Source of the DNA: an uncultured Cellvibrionales bacterium
GTDB lineage: Bacteria; Pseudomonadota; Gammaproteobacteria; Pseudomonadales; Cellvibrionaceae
Direction: 5' to 3'
Length of the DNA stretch: 64,000 bases
Assembly: GCA_913020115.1 (NCBI GenBank)
Contig: CAJWBQ010000001.1
Coordinates: 1-64,000 of the forward strand
Each line of letters begins with the position of its first letter. Position 1 is the first letter of the stretch. The position numbers and the translations under genes are program-made. This document shows, piece after piece, positions 47,385 through 58,000 of this stretch. The notes under the pieces are model-generated. The model searched no databases. It had not been told where the DNA came from and saw nothing but the letters and a program-made list of their open reading frames with translations.

Positions 47385-47765
47385 ATGGACGTAAACATGG
47401 AAAGCCTGAAGGTAATGGTGATTGACGACAGTAAAACCATTCGTCGAACGGCTGAAACCCTGTTGAAAAAAGCGGGATGTACCGTGGTTACCGCCACCGA
47501 CGGTTTCGATGCCTTGGCAAAAATTGCTGATACTCGCCCTGATATTATCTTTGTCGATATCATGATGCCTCGGCTCGACGGCTATCAAACCTGCGCGCTC
47601 ATCAAGAACAACAGTGAATTTAAAGGTACGCCTGTGATCATGCTGTCCAGCAAAGACGGGCTATTTGATAAGGCTAAGGGCCGCATTGTAGGCTCAGACG
47701 AATACTTGACCAAACCTTTTAGTAAAAGCGAATTGCTGGGTGCGATAGAAAACCACATTTCCTAA
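47385..47765 (+). CDS. pilG: Twitching motility response regulator PilG
   Basis: A 126-residue single-domain CheY-like receiver. 'LKVMVIDDSKTIRRTAETLL', phospho-acceptor region 'IIFVDIMMPRLDGYQTC' and switch lysine 'EYLTKPFSKSELL' are present. PilG is the extension-promoting output of the Pil-Chp chemosensory array in Pseudomonas. First gene of pilG-H-I-J-K-chpABC. Confidence 0.95.
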   Translation: MDVNMESLKVMVIDDSKTIRRTAETLLKKAGCTVVTATDGFDALAKIADTRPDIIFVDIMMPRLDGYQTCALIKNNSEFKGTPVIMLSSKDGLFDKAKGRIVGSDEYLTKPFSKSELLGAIENHIS

Positions 47766-47815
47766 ATTGATGGCTCAAGCACTATAAATAATAAAACTGA
47801 CAATCAGAGGAACGC

Positions 47816-48178
47816 ATGGCCAGAGTATTAATTGTTGATGACTCTCCCACTGAAACTTACAAGCTTGCCGGCATGTTAGAGAAAAATGGGCACGAGGTAC
47901 TAACAGCCGAAAGTGGTGAAGACGGCGTGGTTGTTGCCAAGAAAGAAAAGCCCGATATTGTTTTGATGGATATCGTTATGCCTGGGCTCAATGGTTTCCA
48001 GGCAACACGCCAGCTAACAAAAGCCCCCGAAACAACCCATATTCCCGTTATTATTGTCACCACCAAAGATCAGGAAACTGACCGTGTGTGGGGCATGCGT
48101 CAGGGTGCTAAAGCGTATCTCACGAAGCCTATTGAAGAATCTGTATTGTTAGAAATCATCGCCGATTCAATAGCCTAA
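47816..48178 (+). CDS. pilH: Twitching motility response regulator PilH
   Basis: A 120-residue single-domain receiver: 'ARVLIVDDSPTETYKLAGML', acceptor Asp in 'DIVLMDIVMPGLNGFQA', and 'AYLTKPIEESVL'. In Pseudomonas PilH counteracts PilG and acts as a phosphate sink or retraction regulator. AGAGGAA precedes the ATG. It is 50 bp after pilG. Confidence 0.95.
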   Translation: MARVLIVDDSPTETYKLAGMLEKNGHEVLTAESGEDGVVVAKKEKPDIVLMDIVMPGLNGFQATRQLTKAPETTHIPVIIVTTKDQETDRVWGMRQGAKAYLTKPIEESVLLEIIADSIA

Positions 48179-48195
48179 CTGGGGCCGAAATAAAT

Positions 48196-48215
48196 AGCCC
48201 CGATTCTATGGGGCT
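48196..48215 (+). terminator. Weak hairpin between pilH and pilI
   Basis: AGCCCC (48196-48201) pairs with GGGGCT (48210-48215) around an 8-nt loop and is followed by TTAGATTAT. An overlapping alternative pair (GGGGC at 48181-48185 with GCCCC at 48197-48201) could compete with it. It may cause partial termination or attenuation within the operon. Confidence 0.35.
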
Positions 48216-48237
48216 TTAGATTATAGGAAAAGACCTT

Positions 48238-48780
48238 ATGCCAGAGCAGCAAGCGGCTTTTCGAGCCCTGCTAGATTTGGCGCAGCGCACACGACGCTCC
48301 GCTAAAGGCTTGCCCGCACAGTTGGATATTCGGCCACACTGGAGTGGAGTGGGTTTTTCTCTGCTTGGTCAACGTTTCGTGGCCCCCATGGGTCAAGTAT
48401 CTGAAATGTTGGAAGTGCCGGGATATACCCATTTGCCCAATGTACAAGCTTGGGTAAAAGGGGTGGCTAATGTGCGCGGTCGCCTGCTTCCTATCTACGA
48501 CATGGCCAATTTCTTTGGCACCAGCCTCTCCGGTCACCGCAAGCTGCGGCGCGTATTAGTACTCGAGATTGGCGGCCTATATACCGGTTTGATGGTCGAT
48601 CAAGTGTTTGGTATGCAGCATTTTCCCATGGACACCTATCAAGAAGAAGCGGGTCATCTGCCGGCAGAAGTTAAACCTTTTGTTGAAGGTTGTTATCCCG
48701 CGGGAGCGCATTTGTGGTCTGTATTTAACCCCGCCACTTTGGCTACTGATGAGCGCTTTGCCGATGCGGCAATGGCGTAA
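48238..48780 (+). CDS. pilI: Twitching motility CheW-like adaptor PilI
   Basis: A 180-residue CheW-domain protein that couples the PilJ receptor to the ChpA kinase. 'GVGFSLLGQRFVAPMGQVSE', 'VKGVANVRGRLLPIYDMANF' and 'VLEIGGLYTGLMVDQVFG' are characteristic. Located between pilH and pilJ, as in all Pil-Chp clusters. Confidence 0.93.
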   Translation: MPEQQAAFRALLDLAQRTRRSAKGLPAQLDIRPHWSGVGFSLLGQRFVAPMGQVSEMLEVPGYTHLPNVQAWVKGVANVRGRLLPIYDMANFFGTSLSGHRKLRRVLVLEIGGLYTGLMVDQVFGMQHFPMDTYQEEAGHLPAEVKPFVEGCYPAGAHLWSVFNPATLATDERFADAAMA

Positions 48781-48872
48781 AGCAATTGATAAACCAAGGC
48801 GGGCAAATGCGCCGCTTAATTTTGTATTAAACCACCATAGACTAAAACCAGTGTTGCTTAGGAGCACTTAGC

Positions 48873-51221
48873 ATGAAAAACGAACCCAGAAACAGGGTAG
48901 CCACCCTTAGGGCGAATCCCACCATGACAGCATTTGTGGTGGGATTATTTGTCCTATTGCTTGCCATGGCCGTCAGTATTTTTATGGTGCAACGCGACTC
49001 AGCGCGAGACCAGAGCTACTTAAACCTCAGTGCTGAACTGCGAACCTTCTCTTATCGGGTGAGCGCGCTTTCGCGTGAGGCAACCTCCGGTGACAAAAAG
49101 GCGTTTGAAGAGTTGCAAACGGTTGTGAGCGGTATGGATGACGCTTGGAACCGCTTGCGCAATGGCGACGCCCAAACCCGCCAGGCCTTGGCTGAAGAGT
49201 TCGGAGGTTATGATGGGATCTGGACCCGTGTTAAGAACAACGCCGATACCATTATTACCAATGAAGATACGATCATTTTCCTGAATGACGTGGCCAACAC
49301 TTTGAATGAATCTCTGCCGGAGCTACAGGCCGAGCACAACACTATTGTTGAGATTCTGTTGGATAAAAATGCTCCCGCCGATCAAGTATCGGTGGCGCAG
49401 AAGCAATCGTGGTTGGTTGAGCGTATCGGTCGAAACGTTGACAAAATGTTGCGTGGTGGAGGCAATGCTGACACGGCCGCTGACCAATTTAACTTAGACG
49501 CCAATGTCTTTGGTAAAGTATTGGCCGGTATGACCGACGGTGACCGCACCTTGGGTATTTCCAGAGTGACCGACGGCGAGGCCATTGAAAGCTTAAGTGA
49601 GGTGGGTAAGTTATTTGAGTTTGTGAGCGGCTCAGTAAAAGACATTTTCGCGGCCTCACCCGCACTTTTTAAAGCGCGTCAGTCTGCCAATGCACTGTTA
49701 GATGATACGCCACTTCTACAGCAGTCTCTTGCACAACTATCTGATCGAATTTCTCAGTTGTCGACTACTCGCCAGCCCAACAATCTGATTGTTGCCATTC
49801 TGGGTGGTTTGTCGGTTTTGCTTATTTTAGCTATTGCCGCACAACTTCTGTCGGGCACAAGAACTCGCCTACAAGAAACGGCAGAAACCAACGAGCGTAA
49901 CCAAACTGCAATTTTGCGGCTTCTGGATGAGCTGGCCGACCTCGCTGACGGTGACTTAACCAGTACCGCAACGGTAACAGAAGATTTCACCGGTGCTATT
50001 GCTGACTCCATCAACTTTACCATTGACCAACTTCGAGTTCTGGTATCGCGTATTAATGATACTTCTGTAAATGTATCGGCAGCTGCACAAGAAACCCAGC
50101 AAACAGCACTGCACCTTGCGGAAGCTTCTGATCACCAAGCACAAGAAATTGCTGGTGCATCGGCGGCCGTAAATGAAATGGCTGTGACCATTGACCAGGT
50201 ATCAGCTAACGCCGCCGAGTCAGCAGGCGTTGCGGAGCGCTCGGTATCCATTGCAAACAATGGTTCGAAAGTGGTGCAAAACACCATCAACGGCATGGAT
50301 ACAATTCGCGAACAGATTCAAGACACCTCGAAGCGTATTAAACGATTGGGTGAGTCTTCACAGGAAATTGGTGACATCGTAAGCTTGATTAACGACATTG
50401 CCGACCAAACAAACATTCTTGCACTTAACGCCGCGATTCAGGCATCTATGGCGGGTGACGCCGGTCGAGGTTTCGCCGTGGTAGCGGATGAGGTTCAACG
50501 ATTGGCGGAACGTTCAGCAGCGGCGACAAAGCAAATTGAAGCCTTGGTGAAAACCATTCAAAACGATACCAACGAAGCTGTAACTTCGATGGAACAAACA
50601 ACCTCTGAGGTGGTTCGAGGCGCAAGACTGGCACAAGACGCCGGTGTTGCTCTGGAAGAAATTGAAAGTGTATCGGCTAACTTGTCTGATTTGATTCAGA
50701 ACATTTCCAACGCCGCAAGACAGCAAGCCTCATCGGCGGGTCACATTTCCAATACCATGAACGTGATTCAAGAAATTACTTCTCAAACCTCTGCTGGTAC
50801 CGGTGCAACCGCATCGTCTATTGGTAACTTGGCCGAGATGGCACTTGATCTACGCGAATCGGTTGCTGGCTTTAAACTACCGGAAGATGCAGAACCTGTT
50901 GTATCCATAGCGGATGCAGTGCCCGCTCAAAACGACGAGTATGAGGCGCCAATAGCAGAGGCGGCTGCTCTGGGTGCGGCTGATGACATTGAAACACTGA
51001 ATAAGAACGAAATCGTAGCGGACGTTGACGTTATAGACGAGATTGAAACTCTAGATGAAATTGAAATTCTAGATGATATCGAAACCCTCGACGATATTGA
51101 GACTCTGGAAGACGCGGTGGATCTAGACTTGGGTGATGACTTCGACGATGAGCTCAACGTTACGCAAATACATACCGACTTCGATTTAGACAATGCAGAC
51201 GATGAGCATTCGAGAGCTTAA
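48873..51221 (+). CDS. pilJ: Type IV pilus chemoreceptor PilJ with acidic repeat tail
   Basis: A 782-residue methyl-accepting receptor. Transmembrane helices at about 18-40 and 304-326 bracket a PilJ-type periplasmic domain. The HAMP-like and signalling regions follow, with the hairpin tip '[20 protein letters not shown]' and '[20 protein letters not shown]'. In Pseudomonas, PilJ (682 residues) senses pilin/surface contact and signals to ChpA. Here residues about 670-782 form an additional strongly acidic tail built on repeats of 'DEIETLD'/'DDIETLD'. This tail is about 100 residues longer than the family norm. AGGAG precedes the ATG. Confidence 0.93.
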   Translation: MKNEPRNRVATLRANPTMTAFVVGLFVLLLAMAVSIFMVQRDSARDQSYLNLSAELRTFSYRVSALSREATSGDKKAFEELQTVVSGMDDAWNRLRNGDAQTRQALAEEFGGYDGIWTRVKNNADTIITNEDTIIFLNDVANTLNESLPELQAEHNTIVEILLDKNAPADQVSVAQKQSWLVERIGRNVDKMLRGGGNADTAADQFNLDANVFGKVLAGMTDGDRTLGISRVTDGEAIESLSEVGKLFEFVSGSVKDIFAASPALFKARQSANALLDDTPLLQQSLAQLSDRISQLSTTRQPNNLIVAILGGLSVLLILAIAAQLLSGTRTRLQETAETNERNQTAILRLLDELADLADGDLTSTATVTEDFTGAIADSINFTIDQLRVLVSRINDTSVNVSAAAQETQQTALHLAEASDHQAQEIAGASAAVNEMAVTIDQVSANAAESAGVAERSVSIANNGSKVVQNTINGMDTIREQIQDTSKRIKRLGESSQEIGDIVSLINDIADQTNILALNAAIQASMAGDAGRGFAVVADEVQRLAERSAAATKQIEALVKTIQNDTNEAVTSMEQTTSEVVRGARLAQDAGVALEEIESVSANLSDLIQNISNAARQQASSAGHISNTMNVIQEITSQTSAGTGATASSIGNLAEMALDLRESVAGFKLPEDAEPVVSIADAVPAQNDEYEAPIAEAAALGAADDIETLNKNEIVADVDVIDEIETLDEIEILDDIETLDDIETLEDAVDLDLGDDFDDELNVTQIHTDFDLDNADDEHSRA
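50985..51115 (+). repeat. Acidic D-I-E-T-L-D coding repeats at the pilJ 3' end
   Basis: An imperfect short tandem repeat encodes successive 'DDIETLN', 'DEIETLD', 'DEIEILD', 'DDIETLD', 'DDIETLE' units. At DNA level the unit is about 18 bases (GA-GAY-ATT-GAR-ACY-CTR), with synonymous differences, so it is an older expansion rather than a recent perfect one. Confidence 0.8.
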
Positions 51222-51236
51222 ACGGGAAGATTGTTG

Positions 51237-52079
51237 ATGGGATGGTCCTTGCAGGCTACACAGAGTTTGTCTGCACTGCAGTTTGAACAGTGGAATGGAT
51301 TGTTAGAAGAACGCACCGGCATGCATTTCCGTCAAGTTCAGCAATCGCATTTGCAAGCGCAATTATTAATGCGTATGCGAGAGCTGAACTGCAACAGTTT
51401 TGATGAATATTATCAAATTGTGCGCGCCGCAGATGCTGAGGAGTGGGGCGTGTTTGTTAGTCGAATAACGGTTAATGAAACGCGTTTTTTTCGCCACATT
51501 GAATCATTTGATTTTGTGCGACGAACCATCGTTGAGAAGTATGAAAAAACGAGTGCATCACTCAATGTATGGAGTGTAGGTTGCGCCACTGGTGAAGAGC
51601 CCTACTCATTGGCTATGTTATTTGAAGAGGCTGCTGAGTTACATGGAGGCGACCTTAGTTACACTATAGACGCCACTGATATTAGTGCTGAAGCTATCGC
51701 TCTTGCCAAACTCGGTGAATATCCTGGCAGCGCTTTTGCTGAGGTAAAACCGGCGCTTAGAGAGAAATATTTTCAAACTCATGGCGGGCGCCTGAAAGTG
51801 ACCGATGCAGTGAAAAGGCACATTCGCTTTCATTGCGAAAATATTTTGGACTTAGCGCATAAGCCCATAGAAAAAATGGACATTATATTTTGCCAAAATC
51901 TGTTGATTTATTTTCAGGAGTGGCGAAAAAAAAGCATTCTGGATGCCCTGGTTAAGCAGCTCAAGCCAGGGGGGATTTTAATAATAGGCCCAGGGGAAGT
52001 TATGACCTGGAAGAATATATTTCTCACGCCTTGTCGAGAGATTGGTGTGCAGGCCTACCAGAGAATTCAGACCACATGA
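51237..52079 (+). CDS. pilK: CheR-type chemoreceptor methyltransferase (PilK)
   Basis: A 280-residue CheR methyltransferase that methylates receptor glutamates, presumably on PilJ. 'VSRITVNETRFFRHIESFDFV' (CheR N-terminal hallmark), the SAM motif 'NVWSVGCATGEEPYSLAMLFE' and 'MDIIFCQNLLIYFQEW' are present. The start is placed at ATG 51237 because GGAAGA lies six bases upstream; a TTG at 51231 is less likely. It sits at the pilK position between pilJ and chpA. Confidence 0.93.
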   Translation: MGWSLQATQSLSALQFEQWNGLLEERTGMHFRQVQQSHLQAQLLMRMRELNCNSFDEYYQIVRAADAEEWGVFVSRITVNETRFFRHIESFDFVRRTIVEKYEKTSASLNVWSVGCATGEEPYSLAMLFEEAAELHGGDLSYTIDATDISAEAIALAKLGEYPGSAFAEVKPALREKYFQTHGGRLKVTDAVKRHIRFHCENILDLAHKPIEKMDIIFCQNLLIYFQEWRKKSILDALVKQLKPGGILIIGPGEVMTWKNIFLTPCREIGVQAYQRIQTT

Positions 52080-52091
52080 GGACCGCTCCAA

Positions 52092-55000
52092 ATGGGAGAT
52101 AGTCACAATTTTGCTGCATTAGATTGGGTGATTGAGGAAATTGACTCAACCCTGAAGCAAGCGGCGCAAGCACTAGAAGCCTTTGTGTCAGACCCAGAAG
52201 ATTCTACGCGCATTCGTTTCTGTTTGACCCACTTACACCAGGTGCACGGAAGCCTGGCGATGGTGGAATTCAAAAGTGCGGCTAATTTAGCCAGTGAAAT
52301 GGAACTCTTGTCTCAGGCTCTGATGACGGGCGCCTGTGCAAATAGTGAAGATGCACATCAAATTCTAATGCAGGCAATTTTGCAGTTGCCTATCTATCTC
52401 GACCAAATTAAAACCTCACGTCTCGAAAATCCACTGCTGATTCAATCACTCCTTAATGACCTGCGGGTTGTGCGAGGCGAAGAACTGGTCGGCAATGATG
52501 TTGCCGCGACCATTGATCTGGCACCTGCAAAAATTGTTAAAGGTGAGCGTGTTTCGGCGGCAAATAATAGCCAACAATTTGTAGCAGTGGTTGAAAAGCT
52601 TCGCCAGATGTATCAAGTGGCGGCTAATGGCCTTATTCGTGGTGTAAAGCTAGAAGAAAATACCGCCTATCTGCACAAAGCGTTTTCACGCCTTTACAAA
52701 TTAACCCAAGGTAGCCCTAGGCAGGCAATTTGGGACATCTCTCTCGCTTTACTCGAAGGGGTGGCCAAAGACTCTATTGAGCACAGTGTGTCTGTTAAGA
52801 CACTGCTGAAAGAATTACACAAAGAGCTAAAGCGTTATGTGGTGCGTGGAAACGCCGAGTTGGATACGCCGGCCGACGAAGAATTATTAACACACTTACT
52901 CTATTACGTGGCCGGTGCGAGCAGTGAGGGCGCGCACCTCAATCGTATCAAATCACTTTATCAGCTGGACAATGTCATTCCTAAGGGGGTAGACCTTGCC
53001 TCCTTAGTTTTGCAAAGTTCATTGTCCCCAGATTTAGATGCGCTGCGTTCGGTCGTGGCCGCGTTGAAAGAAGAGCTGCATTCAGTTAAAACGCTGTTGG
53101 AATCTCCGGAGTTAGAACAAAATCCTTCTGAAACACTAAGCCGCATCACTCCTATCTTGTCTCGCATCGCCGATACCATGGTGGTGATTGACGTTGAGGA
53201 ACTACGTCAGACTGTACTTGCCCAAGTGCAAGAGCTTGAAACTTTGAGCGTGGATTCCGAAGTTCCTTCGTCACAGACTCTTCTGAATGTGGCTGGAAAA
53301 ATTATCAGTGTTGAGGCGTCGCTTGACGCCTTGGTGGGCATTACTGCTAGGCAGGGCGAAGAGCCGCCCACGCCCACCGAAGGGCATGTTGAGCTTGCGC
53401 ATGAGTCTGTGTTGCGAGAAAGCAGCATGGGCATAGAACAAGCTAAAGATGCCATTGTTGAATATATTTCTTCACAGTATGACGCTCGTCAATTGGAAAA
53501 CGTACCGCGCTTACTGAATGAAGTGCGTGGTGGTCTTGGCCTAATGCAGCTGAGCCGTCCCGCGGGTATTATTGGAGCCTGCGCCAATTTCGTAGAAAAT
53601 AGTTTGGTTGAGGGTGGCGACAAGCCTGAATGGAGTCGCCTTGAGCTCCTAGCTGATGCGATGTCCGGGGTTGAATACTATCTAGACAATTATCGTGTCG
53701 ACCCAAAAAATGCCGACGATGATCTATTGTCTCATGCGGAAGAAAGTTTATATAAATTGGGCTTTGATCTTCGTGGTGAGGCCGATAGTAAAGAGGCCAG
53801 TGCCCCAGAGGAATTACTTGAATTAGATATTCAAGATTCCTCTGATACTTCCAGTGAAGTTTTGCTTGAGACAACTACCGATGTAACTAACGAAGCCGTC
53901 AGTGTGGATGACGAGGCTCCGGCCTCTGAAGGCGAAGATTCAACGGCAGAACTCTCAGATTCTGAAGTTGTTGAGCCAGAAAACATTGCGCTTGAAATTG
54001 CGACAGCTGTGGCGCCGGATGAAGTGTCATCGCCTGTAGAAAAAGAAGAGCTCAGCTCAGATATTGATGAAGAGATTATTGAGATATTCATCGAAGAAGC
54101 GGCTGAAGTAAATGACACCATTACAGAGTACTTACCGCGCTGGGCAGAAAACCTCAACGATGGTGATTCACTTTCAGAGGTGAGGAGAGCATTCCATACT
54201 GTAAAAGGTAGCGGGCGAATGGTCGGTGCCTTGCAAGCTGCTGAATTGGCATGGGTAGCCGAGAACTTATTGAATCGCGTGATTGATGGTGGTGCAGAAC
54301 GAAACGCACTCACCGTTGAATATGTTCGCCAGGTGCATGAACTCATGCCTGAATTAATTCAGGCTTTTAATGATAGACGTACTGATTGCCAGATAGAAAG
54401 AACGCAGGAACTTCAAGCGTGGGGTGAAAGCTTAGCGAATGGCGTTGTCCCTGAAGCGCTGCTCGCGAGTTTGGCCACTGATCATGAGCATGCTCCGGAA
54501 CTTGAAAGTGCCGTAGTTGAAGACCTTGAGGAAGCGGATGAGCTTTCAGAAGAGGATGAGAATGATCGGGTTCTTTGGGAAATATTTAGTACCGAAGCTG
54601 AAGCCCACCTAGAGACGATAGAAGAATTTATTCATGAAATGGATGAGGCAGCGCCTCTCTATTTGCCGCCGAGTGATGCGACCCAGCGCGCTCTGCATAC
54701 CTTGAAAGGTAGCGCCCATATGGCAGGCGTGACACCCATCGCCGAGCTGGCGACACCTTTGGAGTTATTTGCAAAAGAACTGCGCACTTATCAGGTAGAT
54801 GTCAACGCCGACATACTCCAGCTCTTGCGTGATGGTGTGAGCTATACCCGTGTGGGTTTGGAACAATTGCTCGGTGAACAAACCGTCGAACTTCCGCGTC
54901 TTGCTCAGTTTGTGGCGCGTCTCGCTGAACTTAAAGAGCTGTCCGTTGGGCATCTTATTCGTCAGCAAGAGGCTGCGGAGAATAACAATAAGTCGGTAGA

Positions 55001-58000
55001 CCCACATTTATTGTCTATTTTCATGGCGGAAGAGATGAATCTCTTGCTCGACGCTGATGAGCTTATTGATCGCTGGCAGCAAGCACCTGCGAATTTAGAG
55101 ATATTCAAACCACTGGTGGCTGAATTGGCCACGCTTGAACAAGGCGCTGTGCAGGCAAATTTACCTGAAATGGCGGGTTTGGCAAGTCAGCTTCAAGGCA
55201 TTTACGACGCAACTGAACAAGGCTTATTGGGTGCAGATGAAGGTTTGTTTCCGATATTAAAATCTGGTCACAATGCACTGTTGGATATGGTTGATGCGGT
55301 GGCTGCGGGACAGAATATTCGTCCTATAGATCCGGACTTGGCCAAGTCTTTAAATAACTTGTTGGCCATTCCTGAGCTAAATAATGGATTGCTTTCTGAG
55401 GCTGACACCCTAGCTGAAGCTGAGGCCTTGGCCGAGGCTGAGACTCTGGCGCTGGCGGCTGCAGAGTCTTTAGCAAAGGCCGAAGCAGATGCAGAAGCTA
55501 AAATGTTTGCCGAATTGGAGGCCAAGGCTGAGCTTGAAGCTCAGGAGCTTGCAGATTTGGAAGCCAGGGCGGAACTTGAAGCTCAAGCACTTGCGGAAGC
55601 AGAAGCCAAGGCGGAAGTGGAAGCTCTGGAACTTGCAGAAGCAGAGGCAAAGGCAGCGCTCGAAGCTCAGGAGCTTGCAGAAGCGGAGGCAAAGGCTGCG
55701 CTAGAAGCTCAGGAGCTTGCAGAAGCGGAGGCAAAGGCAGCGTTTGAAGCTCAGGAACTTGCAGATTTAGAAGCCAAAGCCAAAGCCGAACTCGAAGCTC
55801 AAGAACTTGCCGCAAGGAATGCTAGGCTCGAAGCTGAAGCTCTAGCAGCTTCTGAAAATACTAATTCCCAAGATGAAGAGAAAGAACACAAACTTGTTGA
55901 TGACGAGAACGATATTGACCCAGAAATATTGGAGATTTTCTCAGAAGAAGCCGATGAACTCTTAGATGATATTGATCAGTCCATTCATAATTGGCAGAGT
56001 GATCGGAGCAACATTGAGAGTGTTGAAGAATTAAAGAGGGCACTGCACACACTGAAAGGTGGCGCTCGTCTTGCGGGCTTAATGGGCTTTGGTGAGCTGG
56101 CTCATAATTTTGAAAGCTATTTGATTGAGCAGGGTAGTGGCACGGACATCAATGACACATTCTTTACCAGTGTTCACGCCTATCAAGATTTGTTACTAAA
56201 CAGTACTGACAAAATTAAATCAGACAAGATGGGCGCTGAGGAATTACTGGCCGAAAATGCTCCGCAAATTGATGCACCGTCTGAGCCTGTAAGCTTAACG
56301 AGTGTTCCAAGCCAGAAACCAGCAGACGAGCCCGAGCCGCTTGAAGCGCCCAAGACTGTGAACAAGGGTGCAGAGATTTTGCCGTTTTCGCCAAAGGCGA
56401 AAGAACCCACCTTGTCACCCACGCCAGCGCCTTCGCTGAATACCGGCGACGTCAATGTACCGCATTCGCCCGCGGCCGCAGCGATAGCCTCTCAGCGAAG
56501 CACACCGCAGGAAGTTGTGAAAGTTTCGGCCGAGCTCTTGGAAGATTTGGTTAACCTAGCCGGTGAAACCTCCATCAGCCGTGGTCGGATGGAAGAGCAA
56601 GTGAGTGAACTGAGTTATTCCATTGAAGAAATGGATATGACCATTAATCGTTTGCAAGAACAACTGCGTAGGCTTGATATTGAAACTGAAGCTCAAATGG
56701 TCTTTCGCCAAGAGCAGTTAGCAGAGCACGAAGATTTTGACCCCTTGGAAATGGACCGCTATTCCATGTTGCAACAGCTGTCGCGTTCATTGACAGAGAG
56801 TGCGTCGGATTTGATGGATTTAAAATCGACCCTCTTAGACAAAACACGTGATACCGAAACTCTACTTCTGCAACAGTCGCGAATTAACACAGACTTACAA
56901 GAGGGCTTGATGCGTTCTCGTATGGTGCCCTTCTCTCGTTTGGTGCCGCGCTTGCGTCGTATTGTCAGGCAGATTTCTGGCGAACTGAACAAGTCCGTTC
57001 ATTTCAATTTGGAAAATGTTGAAGGTGAATTGGATCGTTCTATGTTGGAGCGCATGGTCGCACCTTTAGAGCATATGCTGCGCAATGCTGTTGACCACGG
57101 CATTGAAAGCAGCGATGAGCGACGTGCGGCGAGCAAGGCTGACTTAGGGCAGGTAACCCTAAGCTTGGGCCGAGAAGGCGCGGACGTATTAATTCGCTTG
57201 CAGGATGACGGCCGAGGTATCGACCTTACTAAGGTGCGAGCTAAGGCAGTGGAGCGGGGGCTTATTAACGAGCACACAGCGCTCACCGACCATGAAGTTA
57301 TGCAGTTTATTTTGCACCCCGGGTTCAGCACCGCCGAAAAAGTGACTCAAATCTCTGGTCGTGGCGTGGGCATGGACGTAGTTCATTCTGAAATTAAGCA
57401 GATGGGCGGCAATATGCAAATTGTCTCCCAGCAAGGTGTCGGCACAGAATTTGTTGTACGGCTGCCCTTTACCGTATCGGTTAACCGTGCCTTGATGGTG
57501 CAAATTGGCGATGACCGTTTTGCTGTGCCCTTGAACAGTATTGAAGGTATTGTGCGAGTCAGTCCTTTCGAGCTAGAGCATTATTACGAAGACCGTGACG
57601 CGCGCTTTGAATACGCGGGCCAAAATTATCAAGTGCGTTATTTGGGGGAAATGCTTAACACTGGCGCCAACCCAAAATTGGAAGGGCAGGTGTTGCCTAT
57701 TCCAGTTGTGTTGGTGCGCAGCGCTGAACACGCCGTGGCTTTGCAAGTTGACAGTTTAATGGGCAGCCGGGAAATCGTCGTGAAAACCCTGGGCTCGCAG
57801 TTCAGTAATGTGGCGGGTTTGTCAGGCGCAACCGTGATGGGTGACGGTAGTGTCGTCGTCATTTTAGATCCCCATGCCATGGTGCGTCAGGAATTGGTGC
57901 GCTTGGAATCTGACAAGGGCGATGATGCCCAAGCACTTCTCGCACGCCAAGAAGTCTCAACGCCGACGATTTTGGTGGTGGACGATTCGGTGACCGTAAG

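Noticed and set aside
55498..55815. A Leu/Pro-rich 105-codon minus-strand open frame
   Set aside because: It is the antisense reading of the 42-bp repeats in chpA; repeat composition keeps the frame open.
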